From the NCBI RefSeq assembly GCF_002117105.1, contig NZ_CP019343.1, forward strand, positions 248,001-312,000: DNA of 64,000 nucleotides, given 5' to 3'. Positions 38,450-47,380 of the stretch are shown here, one piece after another. Made by a program: the position numbers and the translations under genes. The notes under the pieces are model-generated. The model worked only from the letters and a program-made list of their open reading frames with translations, searched no databases and had not been told where the DNA came from. This stretch comes from Oceanicoccus sagamiensis (GTDB lineage Bacteria; Pseudomonadota; Gammaproteobacteria; Pseudomonadales; Dasaniaceae). Position 1 is the first letter of the stretch. Every line of letters begins with the position of its first letter.

Positions 38450-39307
38450 TTAGTAGTTGTATTTATTGGCGGTAAACAGGCTTTGGGCTTTTTCCCAAAC
38501 CTCACCGACACTGCCATCGCCAACGGGCTGGCCATCCACTTCAATTACCGGCGCTACTTCTTTGCTGGAGCTACTAATCCAGACCTCATCAGCAGTACGC
38601 AATTCATCCATGGTAACCACCCGCTCTTCGACGGGAATGGAGCCATCTTTACGTAAAATATCCAGCAGGATTAAGCGGGTAATTCCCGGCAAGATCTGCT
38701 CATCCAAAGGAGAGGTAATCACTTTACCGTCTTTGACGATATAGGCATTAACTGCGCTGCCTTCTGTCATTTCACCGCGCTCATTATAGAGAATGGTTTC
38801 GCCATTGCCTTCGCTATGGCCATGCTGATAGTGCATCACATTGCCTAGCAGTGCCGTAGATTTTATATTGCAGCGTTTCCAGCGTAAGTCTTGTGTGGTA
38901 GACACTTTATAGGGCTTAACCTGGTTTCTATTCGCTATGGGTTCTGGCGGGATTTCAAAAGAAAAAGCAAAGACGGTGGCCGGTACATTGTCCGGGTAGG
39001 CGTGATTGCGTTTGGAGTCGGCGCCGCGACTAACATGAAAGTAGATACCCAAATTACCGGCACCATTTTTTTCACTAAGCTGGGTAGCAATATCGCGCCA
39101 CTGGTCATGGCTGTAATCAAATTTAATATCGATAGCACTTAAGCCATCATTCATTCTATCGATATGCGGACCAAAGCCCACCAACTTGCCATTATAGGAA
39201 GGAATCACTTCATAGATGCCATCACCAAATAAAAAACCTCTATCCATAGGAGAAATTTTGGCCTCTTCCATTGGCAGGTATTCACCATTTAAATAAACAA
39301 TACTCAT
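38450..39307 (-). CDS. dat: D-amino-acid (D-alanine) aminotransferase
   Basis: The 285-residue protein is a fold-type IV PLP enzyme. The start MSIVYLNGEYLPMEEAKISPMDRGFLFGDGIYEVI and the region KRCNIKSTALLGNV, with the PLP lysine (about residue 146), match D-alanine aminotransferase, as does SSSKEVAPVIEVDG near the C terminus. The reaction is D-alanine + 2-oxoglutarate to pyruvate + D-glutamate. It lies between the D-glutamate cyclase-like gene and alr. A branched-chain aminotransferase is less likely because the sequence lacks the longer N-terminal part of that family. Confidence 0.85.
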   Translation of the reverse strand: MSIVYLNGEYLPMEEAKISPMDRGFLFGDGIYEVIPSYNGKLVGFGPHIDRMNDGLSAIDIKFDYSHDQWRDIATQLSEKNGAGNLGIYFHVSRGADSKRNHAYPDNVPATVFAFSFEIPPEPIANRNQVKPYKVSTTQDLRWKRCNIKSTALLGNVMHYQHGHSEGNGETILYNERGEMTEGSAVNAYIVKDGKVITSPLDEQILPGITRLILLDILRKDGSIPVEERVVTMDELRTADEVWISSSSKEVAPVIEVDGQPVGDGSVGEVWEKAQSLFTANKYNY

Positions 39308-39335
39308 AACGTCGACCTATAAAAAAATAAAAAAT

Positions 39336-40190
39336 TTACTGAAAACCCACCAACTGACGCAAACTGGCAATTAGCTTTTCACCTTCCGCCAAAGGCAAGC
39401 TATCTTCCGTCAATGTGGGTTCCCGGGTTACACCGTCAAGGCTTCCGCGCGCGGCGATATAGCTTAAAATTTGTTGAGGGTTTATCCGTGCTAATAAATC
39501 TTCCTGCTGCCAGTGGGCTAATAAGGCAATTAATCCATGGGCTGCCCAGTTGGATACATCGGCTATTACCAGTTCATCACAGGTAGTTACTGATGGGGTT
39601 ATATCCAATGCTGAAATCGCCTGATGGATATTACCCATCCCCACTTCATTACCGCCATCACCGATGGCAATGGTTGGGCAATTGGCATACTGCAAGAAGT
39701 AATCAAAGCTGGCACAGCGCTCACTAATATCTTCACCGCGCATATTGCAGTAGATACCCTGCGCTGAAAGCCCTGCCCGTTCAATCGATAAAACCAGTTC
39801 AGGCTGTAATAATTCTAACGCGGCTTTAGCTTCCTGTTCGGCATTGGCCAAATCGCCTACAGTAATTTCATGGACACGAAAATCCCCCGCAATGGCGGTG
39901 GACATCGGTGCCCCGCAGACAATTATTGGCTTGGCACCTAAATACTCCAGCGTTTGGTATAAAGCAATCGCCCCTACCGGCCCATCGGTTTCAAAGCTAT
40001 CCAGTACGGGAAAGCCGGTGCCGATTAATACAGTGCCTTTGCAGGCCAATAACAATTTGGCCGCCCGCAGATAGTAACCAGGGATTAAAGCCGACTGTAC
40101 ATCTTTCATGCCCCGTAAATTTCTTGCCACCAGTAAGTCCTCAATGGATTGACTGAGGGCCAGGTCTCTTTTCTCGGCGGTGTTAGTCAT
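39336..40190 (-). CDS. DUF4392 / D-glutamate cyclase-like (C-terminal half type)
   Basis: The 284-residue protein matches the DUF4392 domain, which is the C-terminal half of the vertebrate D-glutamate cyclase DGLUCY. Motifs that I see include GTGFPVLDSFETDGPVGAIAL (about residues 57-77), IERAGLSAQGIYCNMRGEDIS and AIGDGGNEVGMGN. DGLUCY turns D-glutamate into 5-oxo-D-proline. The gene lies between pxpC and dat. Whether DUF4392 alone is active, or needs the DUF1445 protein at 42795, is unknown. Confidence 0.8.
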   Translation of the reverse strand: MTNTAEKRDLALSQSIEDLLVARNLRGMKDVQSALIPGYYLRAAKLLLACKGTVLIGTGFPVLDSFETDGPVGAIALYQTLEYLGAKPIIVCGAPMSTAIAGDFRVHEITVGDLANAEQEAKAALELLQPELVLSIERAGLSAQGIYCNMRGEDISERCASFDYFLQYANCPTIAIGDGGNEVGMGNIHQAISALDITPSVTTCDELVIADVSNWAAHGLIALLAHWQQEDLLARINPQQILSYIAARGSLDGVTREPTLTEDSLPLAEGEKLIASLRQLVGFQ

Positions 40191-40201
40191 TGGCGCTACA
40201 C

Positions 40202-41164
40202 CTAACAGGTCTGTAGTTGTGCTTGCTGCAACCGTGCTTCAGCAAAATGTAAAAGGTTATGGGCCCGCTCCATAGAGACCGCTTCAAAAGCAACTTTGCC
40301 ACCGGGTAATAGTTGTGCCAGCCGTGCAGTATCGGTTGAAATCATCGAACCGATTTTGGGATAACCGCCGATGGTTTGGCGGTCGTTAATTAATACAATC
40401 GGTTGGCCATCGGCAGGAATTTGGATGGCTCCGTGGCAAATACCTTCCGATAAAATACCGTTAATTGATGAATTGATTTCCTGGCCGGTTAAACGATAAC
40501 CCATACGGTCACAGCGGTCGGACACAGTATATTCGCTGCTAAAAAACAGGTTTTTTTGTACATCACTAAAGGTTTGTTGCTGGTAGCCCAATATCACTCT
40601 GGCAGTTATTGACGTGCTATAAACCGGCTGGTCTTTTTTATCCAGACAATAGTGATGAGAAGCGCTGGCACTGTGACAGGGCAAAAGATCACCCTGCTGA
40701 ACACGTTCACCGTCCAGGCCACCTATTGCTTCACGGGTAACGGTAGCTGCACTGCCAAAGCTATGGGCAATATCAAAACCACCGGCTACAGCCAAATAAC
40801 TGCGACAGCCGTTTTGCGCATAACCCAACTCAATGTGATCACCGGCTTTAATCGTGTGGCTACGCCATAATGGGCAGTTATTACCGTTGATGGTTAGCGC
40901 CATATCTGCACCGGTAACTGCAATCACGGTATCAACCTCAGATTCCAAAACCAAACCACCGACACTGATTTCCAGAGCGATATTATTGGCCGTCTGTTTA
41001 GCTGCGCTTTCGCATAAGCGATTAGCCCAGTAAAAAGCTTGCGGGTCTAAGGGGCCGCCATTGGTTAAACCAATGCCGTGATACCCAAAACGGCCGCTAT
41101 CCTGAATCAGGCTTAATACGCCGGGGCTAATTACTTTAAAACCTGTGCTGGCAGCAGTGCTCAT
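40202..41164 (-). CDS. pxpC: 5-oxoprolinase subunit C (biotin-dependent carboxylase-like, KipA type)
   Basis: The 320-residue protein has the KipA/PxpC signature: GVLSLIQDSGRFGYHGIGLTNGGPLD (about residues 14-39), GSAATVTREAIGG and ILVNDRQTIGGYPKIG. PxpABC hydrolyse 5-oxoproline to glutamate with ATP. The start overlaps the pxpB end by 29 bases, so the genes are coupled. Confidence 0.92.
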   Translation of the reverse strand: MSTAASTGFKVISPGVLSLIQDSGRFGYHGIGLTNGGPLDPQAFYWANRLCESAAKQTANNIALEISVGGLVLESEVDTVIAVTGADMALTINGNNCPLWRSHTIKAGDHIELGYAQNGCRSYLAVAGGFDIAHSFGSAATVTREAIGGLDGERVQQGDLLPCHSASASHHYCLDKKDQPVYSTSITARVILGYQQQTFSDVQKNLFFSSEYTVSDRCDRMGYRLTGQEINSSINGILSEGICHGAIQIPADGQPIVLINDRQTIGGYPKIGSMISTDTARLAQLLPGGKVAFEAVSMERAHNLLHFAEARLQQAQLQTC

Positions 41165-41855
41165 GGTAACGCCCCCCCAAGGTCAAAAACTGATCGCGGT
41201 TAATCGCCTCAAATCGAACCCGGTCACCCACGGCAACCGGCATAGTCGGCTGCGCTTTGGGATCAAACATACGCTGTGGGCAAAGGCCAATCAGGTTCCA
41301 ACCACCGGGTGATTCCGCGGGGTAAACAGCGGTTTGTTGATCCGCGATACCGACAGCACCACGGGGGACTTTTTGCCGCGGTGTGGATAAACGCGGTGAA
41401 GCAATTTGTTGATCCACTTCACCCAAATAAGCAAAGCCCGGTGCAAAGCCAATTGCATAAACCCGGTATTCCTGTTGCTGGTGCAAATCAATGACTTGCT
41501 CGATAGACAGCTCGGCCCGCTCAGCAATAGACTCCAATTCCGGGCCCGATTCCAGACTGTAATAAACGGGCAAAGTAATCAGACTGCCCTCCCCGCTTTC
41601 CGCATTGACCGTATCGGCCAGCAAATCTTTGATTGCCGCCAGCATATGAAAATGATCAGTTTTTAAGGCGTTATAAATAACGGTTAATGAGGCGTAGGAT
41701 GGAATTAAATCAATCAATACCGGTTGTAGGGCTCCGGCAATGGCCGCCGTTGCCGCCTGCACACGGGCAGCTATATCCGGCGAGGCACTGCCGGAATAAA
41801 GCTCGTCGCCGAAATAGATAATCAGCGCATTTTCACCCGCGAGTTCTATTTTCAT
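41136..41855 (-). CDS. pxpB: 5-oxoprolinase subunit B (KipI type)
   Basis: The 239-residue protein has the KipI/PxpB pattern: YAIGFAPGFAYLGEVD (about residues 130-145), PRLSTPRQKVPRGAVGIADQQTAVYP and ESPGGWNLIG. In bacteria PxpB and PxpC form the second part of the ATP-dependent 5-oxoprolinase. Its start overlaps the stop of pxpA by 4 bases. It has no sign of the kinase inhibitor role given to Bacillus KipI. Confidence 0.92.
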   Translation of the reverse strand: MKIELAGENALIIYFGDELYSGSASPDIAARVQAATAAIAGALQPVLIDLIPSYASLTVIYNALKTDHFHMLAAIKDLLADTVNAESGEGSLITLPVYYSLESGPELESIAERAELSIEQVIDLHQQQEYRVYAIGFAPGFAYLGEVDQQIASPRLSTPRQKVPRGAVGIADQQTAVYPAESPGGWNLIGLCPQRMFDPKAQPTMPVAVGDRVRFEAINRDQFLTLGGRYHEHCCQHRF

Positions 41856-42586
41856 CCGCCAATTAACTCTCGAATGTCTTGAATGGCTAATACACCGGCT
41901 TCATTATCACCATGGACACATAGAGTATCGACCTGCAGGGATAAGGTATTGCCCCCGACGGTCGTGATTGTCCCTTCATCACAGAGTTGCTTAACCTGGG
42001 CTAACATTTTTTCTTTGTTGTGCACAGCGCCCTCTTTAGAGCGAGCCAGTAATTTGCCATCGTCGTCATAACAGCGGTCGGCAAAGGCTTCAAACCAAAG
42101 GCTAAGGCCAAGGCGGTCAGCTTCGGCCTTATGCTCGTTATAATCCGGGGTGGCTTGTAACATAAGCGTTAACGGGCGGTGATATTCCGACATAGCCACC
42201 AGTATGGCATTGCGCACATCGGGCTTGGCCATCATATCGTTATAGAGTGCGCCGTGGGGTTTTACATATTCCAGTTTTAGGCCGGCGGTGGCAGCCATTC
42301 CGTCCATAGCTGCGATCTGATAATGCATTAATGCAACAATTTCATCAAAGCTGCAATTCATCGAGCGACGGCCAAAGCCAACCAGATCCTGATAGGCAGG
42401 GTGAGCACCAATGGTGACATTATGTTGTTTGGCCATTTGCAAGGTATTGCGCATTACCACCGGATCACTGGCGTGAAAACCACAGGCAATATTGGCCTGG
42501 TCAATATAGGGCATTACAGCGGCGTCCATTCCCATGGTCCAGCTGCCAAAGCTTTCGCCCAAGTCGCAATTTAATCGTAAAGCCAT
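41852..42586 (-). CDS. pxpA: 5-oxoprolinase subunit A (LamB/YcsF family)
   Basis: The 244-residue protein has the LamB/YcsF start LNCDLGESFGSWTMG, followed by IDQANIACGFHASDP, GAHPAYQDLVGFGRR and VKPHGALYN. The name of this old family is misleading; it is the PxpA part of the prokaryotic 5-oxoprolinase. It starts the pxpA-pxpB-pxpC unit and lies 208 bases after the hydro-lyase gene. Confidence 0.93.
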   Translation of the reverse strand: MALRLNCDLGESFGSWTMGMDAAVMPYIDQANIACGFHASDPVVMRNTLQMAKQHNVTIGAHPAYQDLVGFGRRSMNCSFDEIVALMHYQIAAMDGMAATAGLKLEYVKPHGALYNDMMAKPDVRNAILVAMSEYHRPLTLMLQATPDYNEHKAEADRLGLSLWFEAFADRCYDDDGKLLARSKEGAVHNKEKMLAQVKQLCDEGTITTVGGNTLSLQVDTLCVHGDNEAGVLAIQDIRELIGG

Positions 42587-42794
42587 AGCGAAGATTCCCG
42601 TAAAAACAATTCAATGGTGGATACAGAATAGTAGTTCTGAACCGCACTATTGACGACTATTTTAGAGAATTGCAGGAAAATTTTTTGCCATAATTCGGCA
42701 TTTTACAGGATATTATCCTTTGAAAGTGGCAGATACCGCTAGAATACCACCAGATTACCCACGTTAGGCAAAATTAATACCTATAACGCAATCA

Positions 42795-43583
42795 CTATAA
42801 AATGGACAGCTTGCTATTGGGGATATCCGTCACCAGCATACAGCCGGGTTCATGGGTAATACACAATGGCGGTTTGGCTTCTTCCAGTACCGCCTGAGGT
42901 GTCACGCCGCAGGCCCAGAATACAGGCATTTCATTGGGCTTGATGGTAACGGCATCGCCATAGTCAGGTTGGTTGATATTGTTAATACCAATCAGTGAAG
43001 GGTCGCCCAAATGAATCGGCGCACCATGCACCGAGGGGAAGCGACTGCAAATTTGTATCGCGCGTATCGCATCTGCCGCTAAAAAGGGACGCATACTCAC
43101 TACGGTTTTACCGCTAAATCGACCGGCGGGACGACAGTCGATATTGGTGCGATACATCGGGACATTGAGATTTTGGCTAACATTGCGTACATCCAGACCA
43201 TCGGCAATCAGTGGTTCTTCAAAGGAGAACGAGCAGCCCAGTAAAAAGCTGACCAGATCATCGCGCCAGTAGTCTTTGATATCAGTCACAGAGTGTTTAT
43301 GTTCGCCGTTTTCAAAAATACGGTAGCCAGAAATATCAGAACGGATATCCAGATCTTCACCCAAGTCTGGCAACATATAATCACCTGGCTGGGATGCCAT
43401 ACCCACTATGGGGCAAGGCTTGGGATTGAGCTGACAAAATTGTAGAAATTCATTAGCCCAGTCTTTGGGCAGGATCACCAGGTTACATTGTACAAAACCT
43501 GCGGCATAGCCAGAGGTATTCGTGGTATGTTCGCCGCTGCGGATACGTTGACGTAGGGTTAGTGGTGATATGTCTGCTGTCAT
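42795..43583 (-). CDS. DUF1445 hydro-lyase (D-glutamate cyclase family)
   Basis: The 262-residue protein (from the ATG at 43583) has the DUF1445 signature: [20 protein letters not shown] (about residues 27-46), [26 protein letters not shown] and WACGVTPQ...[17 protein letters not shown]. UniProt puts this family with the D-glutamate cyclases because DGLUCY has this domain in its N-terminal half; in bacteria the function is otherwise known only as 'putative hydro-lyase'. AAGAGAAA upstream is a weak ribosome site. Next to it are the pxp genes, so a role in 5-oxoproline or D-glutamate turnover is plausible. Confidence 0.82.
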   Translation of the reverse strand: MTADISPLTLRQRIRSGEHTTNTSGYAAGFVQCNLVILPKDWANEFLQFCQLNPKPCPIVGMASQPGDYMLPDLGEDLDIRSDISGYRIFENGEHKHSVTDIKDYWRDDLVSFLLGCSFSFEEPLIADGLDVRNVSQNLNVPMYRTNIDCRPAGRFSGKTVVSMRPFLAADAIRAIQICSRFPSVHGAPIHLGDPSLIGINNINQPDYGDAVTIKPNEMPVFWACGVTPQAVLEEAKPPLCITHEPGCMLVTDIPNSKLSIL

Positions 43584-43654
43584 AGTTTTCTCTTCGATGT
43601 CATTCCTGTGTAGGTGGGAATCCAGTTTGAGTGCCGTTATATTCAAGACAGCCC

Positions 43655-43723
43655 GTAGGGTGGATTATAATCCACCGCTTAGACGGCACCTGGCTGGGCT
43701 TGGTGGATTATAATCCACCCTAC
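43655..43723. repeat. REP-like paired palindrome, copy 2
   Basis: Arms at 43655-43676 and 43702-43723 both contain the perfect palindrome GGTGGATTATAATCCACC, with GTAGG- and -CCTAC outside. The spacer is 25 bases. It lies between the DUF1445 start and the fumarase stop. Confidence 0.9.
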
Positions 43724-43827
43724 GATGTCCGAGGAGTATTGTTAAAACGCCAACGCTGCAATACGCTGGCCCTGTTTAAGGCATTTGCCCTGGACAATAA
43801 TTCGCCTTCGCAAAAATGACGAGTGGC

Positions 43828-45345
43828 TTAAGTAACCTTAATCGCTTGCTCTTCAATTTTAGCGGACCATATTTGCGGACCGGTTTTATGTACCGACTCA
43901 CCCGTATGATCGACCGCAACCGTTACCGGCATATCTTCCAATTCAAATTCATAGATCGCTTCCATACCCAATTCAGGGAAGCCAACCACCTTGGAAGATT
44001 TAATCGCCTGAGCCACTAGATAAGCAGCACCACCCACAGCCATAAGATAAACTGACTGGTGATCTTTAATCGCGTCAATCGCAGTAGGTCCCCGCTCAGC
44101 TTTACCAATCATACCCAACAGCCCGGTTTTTTCTAACATGGTGCGGGTAAATTTATCCATACGGGTTGCAGTCGTTGGGCCAGCAGGACCAACCACTTCA
44201 TCACCAATGGGATCAACAGGCCCTACGTAATAGATAAAACGACCTTCCATAGAAACCGGCAGTTCTTCACCGGCTTCAATCATATCAACCATTTTCTTAT
44301 GGGCCGCATCGCGACCGGTTAGCATTTTACCGTTTAATAATAAGGTATCACCGGGCTGCCAGGTTTTAACTTCTTCGGCGGTGACTGTATCCAGATTAAC
44401 ACGCTTAACGTTATCACCGGCTTCACGGGTCACTTCCGGCCAGTCTTCCAGTTTGGGCGCTTTTAATGAAGCGGTACCGGAACCATCCAGGGTAAAGTGT
44501 GTGTGGCGAGTAGCGGCACAGTTAGGAATAATCGCAATCGCTTTATTGGCGGCATGGGTTGGATAGTCTTTGACTTTAACGTCCATTACTGTGGTTAAAC
44601 CACCCAGGCCCTGGGCACCAATACCCAGCTTGTTAATTTTTTCGTGTAACTCAAGGCGCAGCTCTTCTGAACGAGTGCTGGCACCGCGTTCTTGCAAGTC
44701 CTGAATATCGATCGGCTCCAGCAAGGCTTCTTTTGCCAGTAACATCGCTTTTTCAGCAGTGCCACCAATACCTATACCCAACATGCCCGGTGGACACCAA
44801 CCGGCCCCCATTTGCGGCACCATATTTAATACCCAATCCACAACAGAATCTGAAGGGTTCAGCATGGCAAATTTGGACTTGGCTTCACTACCGCCGCCCT
44901 TGGCAGCCACATGAACTTCGACGGTATCGCCGGGGACAATTTCATAGTGAATCACACCGGGAGTATTGTCTTTGGTATTGGCTCGGGCGCCATCAGGGTC
45001 CGCCAGGATGGAAGCGCGTAGTACATTGTCCGGGTTCATATAGGCGCGACGAATACCTTCGTTACACATATCGGTCACTGACATATCCGCTTCCCATTGC
45101 ACATTCATACCGACTTTTAAAAATACGGTCACAATACCGGTATCCTGACAAATAGGTCGATGCCCCTCGGCACACATCCGGGAGTTAATCAGGATCTGAG
45201 CCAGTGCATCTTTAGCTGCCGGGTTCTGCTCTCGCTGGTAGGCTTTATCCATGGCCTGGATAAAATCAACCGGGTGGTAATAGGAAATGTATTGCAGCGC
45301 ATCGGCTACGCTTTCGATCAAATCTTCTTGACGGATAACAGTCAT
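43828..45345 (-). CDS. fumA: Fumarate hydratase, class I
   Basis: The 505-residue protein is a class I [4Fe-4S] fumarase, with an N-terminal alpha domain and a C-terminal beta domain fused in one chain (ICQDTGIVTVF, GAGWCPPGMLGIGIGGTAEKA, IIPNCAATRHTHF, KMLTGRDAAHKKMVDM and GPAGPTTATRMD). It hydrates fumarate to malate in the TCA cycle. Iron-sulfur class I fumarases are oxygen-sensitive; whether a class II fumC exists lies outside the window. The symbol could also be fumB. Confidence 0.94.
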   Translation of the reverse strand: MTVIRQEDLIESVADALQYISYYHPVDFIQAMDKAYQREQNPAAKDALAQILINSRMCAEGHRPICQDTGIVTVFLKVGMNVQWEADMSVTDMCNEGIRRAYMNPDNVLRASILADPDGARANTKDNTPGVIHYEIVPGDTVEVHVAAKGGGSEAKSKFAMLNPSDSVVDWVLNMVPQMGAGWCPPGMLGIGIGGTAEKAMLLAKEALLEPIDIQDLQERGASTRSEELRLELHEKINKLGIGAQGLGGLTTVMDVKVKDYPTHAANKAIAIIPNCAATRHTHFTLDGSGTASLKAPKLEDWPEVTREAGDNVKRVNLDTVTAEEVKTWQPGDTLLLNGKMLTGRDAAHKKMVDMIEAGEELPVSMEGRFIYYVGPVDPIGDEVVGPAGPTTATRMDKFTRTMLEKTGLLGMIGKAERGPTAIDAIKDHQSVYLMAVGGAAYLVAQAIKSSKVVGFPELGMEAIYEFELEDMPVTVAVDHTGESVHKTGPQIWSAKIEEQAIKVT

Positions 45346-45465
45346 CAGAGACGAACCTCTCGTTCAAAATAGGGTCAGTGAGTAAAATCAGGGGCGCTAT
45401 TATACACAAACGCGGTGGTTTTTGACCGCCTTCTAACAGACGGTCACAGGGGGAGAATTAGAGCG

Positions 45466-46257
45466 CTATTGTGGGGCTGGCTGGCTGCTACCCTGCTTTA
45501 AGGCAGTTAAATCGCGGTTTACCTGGCGTCGGAAGCCATTAATAGACTCAACCCATTCCTCAGTCCCCTTAACCCGGCGGTCCAATTTACCCAAATCAGC
45601 ACTGACCCGGTTGGTCTTGTCGGCCATATTTTCCAGAGATTTCTCTTGCTGGCCAAGCACCAACTGGTTTTCAGCAACCTGTGAGTGCAGTTGCTGGGTT
45701 TTTTGTAGCTGCTGGCTTAAGCCCGCCACCACATCATCACGCTTGGTCATTTGCTGCTTGGCGGAGGCGATAAACGCATCGCTGGCCGCGATACTTTCGG
45801 TGTGCAGTTTCAGTAAGGCGTCATTTTCAGCAAACTTTTGCTTACTTTTCTTCCAGACATTGTCCCAAAGCTTACGCACCTCGGAATCCAACTCACGTAA
45901 CTTAACCTTCATCGCCGCGCTGGACTCCCCCATGCTTTCATCGGTAACCATTAAGCGCCGCTCCAGATCACCAATACGCAACTCATAATTTTGCAGCGAC
46001 TTCTCGGCAATCTGAAGTTTTTGGTGAAGATACCCTGCCCAGGCAGCCGTGGCTAATAACACCAAAACCACCAGAGTCAAAACCGACTTGGTTGCCATTG
46101 AAGCACTGGCACTGCCCGCCGCCCCAACATCCGGTACCTCTCCCAAACTTGCGGCTAGCTGCCCCTTAGCCTGGTTACGCTGAAAAGAGGCAATTTCATC
46201 ATGGGCTGGGGTAATTTTGGGCACATGACCAATATGGTCATCATCTCGTCGGGACAT
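45466..46257 (-). CDS. Hypothetical single-pass membrane protein with coiled coil
   Basis: I do not recognise a named family. The product is about 263 residues from the ATG at 46257 (a GTG at 46269 is also in frame). It has a cytoplasmic Ser/Ala-rich head, one membrane segment (SVLTLVVLVLLATAAWAGYL, about residues 58-77), then a long charged alpha-helical region rich in heptads (to about residue 240), and a C-terminal Q/S/P tail. It lies 120 bases before fumA in the same direction, but there is no sign of a shared function. Confidence 0.7.
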   Translation of the reverse strand: MSRRDDDHIGHVPKITPAHDEIASFQRNQAKGQLAASLGEVPDVGAAGSASASMATKSVLTLVVLVLLATAAWAGYLHQKLQIAEKSLQNYELRIGDLERRLMVTDESMGESSAAMKVKLRELDSEVRKLWDNVWKKSKQKFAENDALLKLHTESIAASDAFIASAKQQMTKRDDVVAGLSQQLQKTQQLHSQVAENQLVLGQQEKSLENMADKTNRVSADLGKLDRRVKGTEEWVESINGFRRQVNRDLTALKQGSSQPAPQ

Positions 46258-46269
46258 AATTGTATTCAC

Positions 46270-46591
46270 ACTTCTTAATCGGATTAAATGTCGAGCAAAG
46301 CCCGCTAAATGCTTAGTTCACACATTAACGGCGGTGGCCGTCATTATCGCATGGCCATATTGGCCAAAACACTAGCAAATTCGCGCACAGCACACAGATT
46401 TCCATTAAACATAGCAAAAAAAAACGCCGATGCGTCTGTTTAACGTGTTTATAGACTCCGAAATACAATTTGGGTTTCCTTTTCGGGATAAATAGCCTAT
46501 ATAATTACATTAAATTCAGTGCCTTAGCTCTTTCGGGATCTTCTGAGCTGAGTCGTTCGAAAAATAAACACATAAGTCTTAGGGGGCTGTT
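46270..46591. other. Divergent promoter region
   Basis: The stretch is 322 bases, separates the membrane protein (minus) from the PuuD-like gene (plus), and contains no gene. AT-rich TATATAATTA at about 46498-46507 could be a -10 region for the plus-strand gene, and an AGCTC/GAGCT stem lies near 46527-46550. Confidence 0.4.
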
Positions 46592-47236
46592 ATGGATTCT
46601 TTTATAAGTATTGATATTTTATTCCGCTGGTTACACGTTTTATTTGGTATTACCTGGATCGGTTTGCTGTACTACTTCAACTTTATTCAAGGCGAATACT
46701 TTAAAGAAGCTGAGCCAGATGCCAAAGCTGATGCAACCAAAAAGCTGGCTCCACGCGCGCTATGGTGGTTCCGCTGGGGTGCCATGTTTACCTTCCTGAC
46801 CGGTGTTGTCTTGCTTGAACTTATTCGTACTGCTCACGGCTGGGACTCTTACATCACTGTAGGCGCCTTAACCGGTACCTTTATGTTCTTGAATGTTTGG
46901 TTGATCATCTGGCCAAACCAGAAAATCGTTTGCGGTATTGTTGAAGGCGACGCAGCGGCAGCTGGCCCCAAAGCACTACTGGCCTCAAGAACCAACACGC
47001 TGTTCTCTACACTAATGCTGATCGGCATGATGGGTTCTTTCCACGGTGGTGGTCAGGCTTCTTACCTCGTTACTCAGGGCTTAAGCACCGGTTTGATGGC
47101 TGTGCTTGCCATTGTCGTCTTATTAGAAGCTAACGCTATTTTCGGCAAGATTGGTCCAATGGCATCTGTTAAAGGGGTTATTCACTGCTCACTTGCTCTA
47201 ACTGTTATCTGCCTGGGCTTGATGCAGTATGTCTAA
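46592..47236 (+). CDS. Membrane protein related to PuuD N-terminal domain
   Basis: The 214-residue protein has about six membrane helices and the DUF989/PuuD pattern WLHVLFGITWIGLLYYFNFIQGEYFKEAEPDAK, APRALWWFRWGAMFTFLTGV and HGGGQASYL. Urate hydroxylase PuuD combines this membrane domain with a C-terminal cytochrome c; here the cytochrome part is missing, so urate oxidation is doubtful. AGGGGG lies about 7 bases before the ATG. It is alone and ends at a strong terminator. Confidence 0.75.
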   Translation: MDSFISIDILFRWLHVLFGITWIGLLYYFNFIQGEYFKEAEPDAKADATKKLAPRALWWFRWGAMFTFLTGVVLLELIRTAHGWDSYITVGALTGTFMFLNVWLIIWPNQKIVCGIVEGDAAAAGPKALLASRTNTLFSTLMLIGMMGSFHGGGQASYLVTQGLSTGLMAVLAIVVLLEANAIFGKIGPMASVKGVIHCSLALTVICLGLMQYV

Positions 47237-47257
47237 GCAATACTAAAAGCTTACAAC

Positions 47258-47284
47258 AAAGCCCAGCTAGTCTGGGCTTTTTTG
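47258..47284 (+). terminator. Rho-independent terminator after the PuuD-like gene
   Basis: AAAGCCCAG-CTAGT-CTGGGCTTT followed by TTTT: 7-9 bp stem plus T-run, 21 bases after the stop at 47236. Confidence 0.85.
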
Positions 47285-47380
47285 TGGGTGCCTATATTAT
47301 TGGCCGTTTAGTTGAAATAGGGCTATAACTGTTAAATCCAATGATGTTAACTCCTTAGTATTATCGGCAATGGACCCAGC

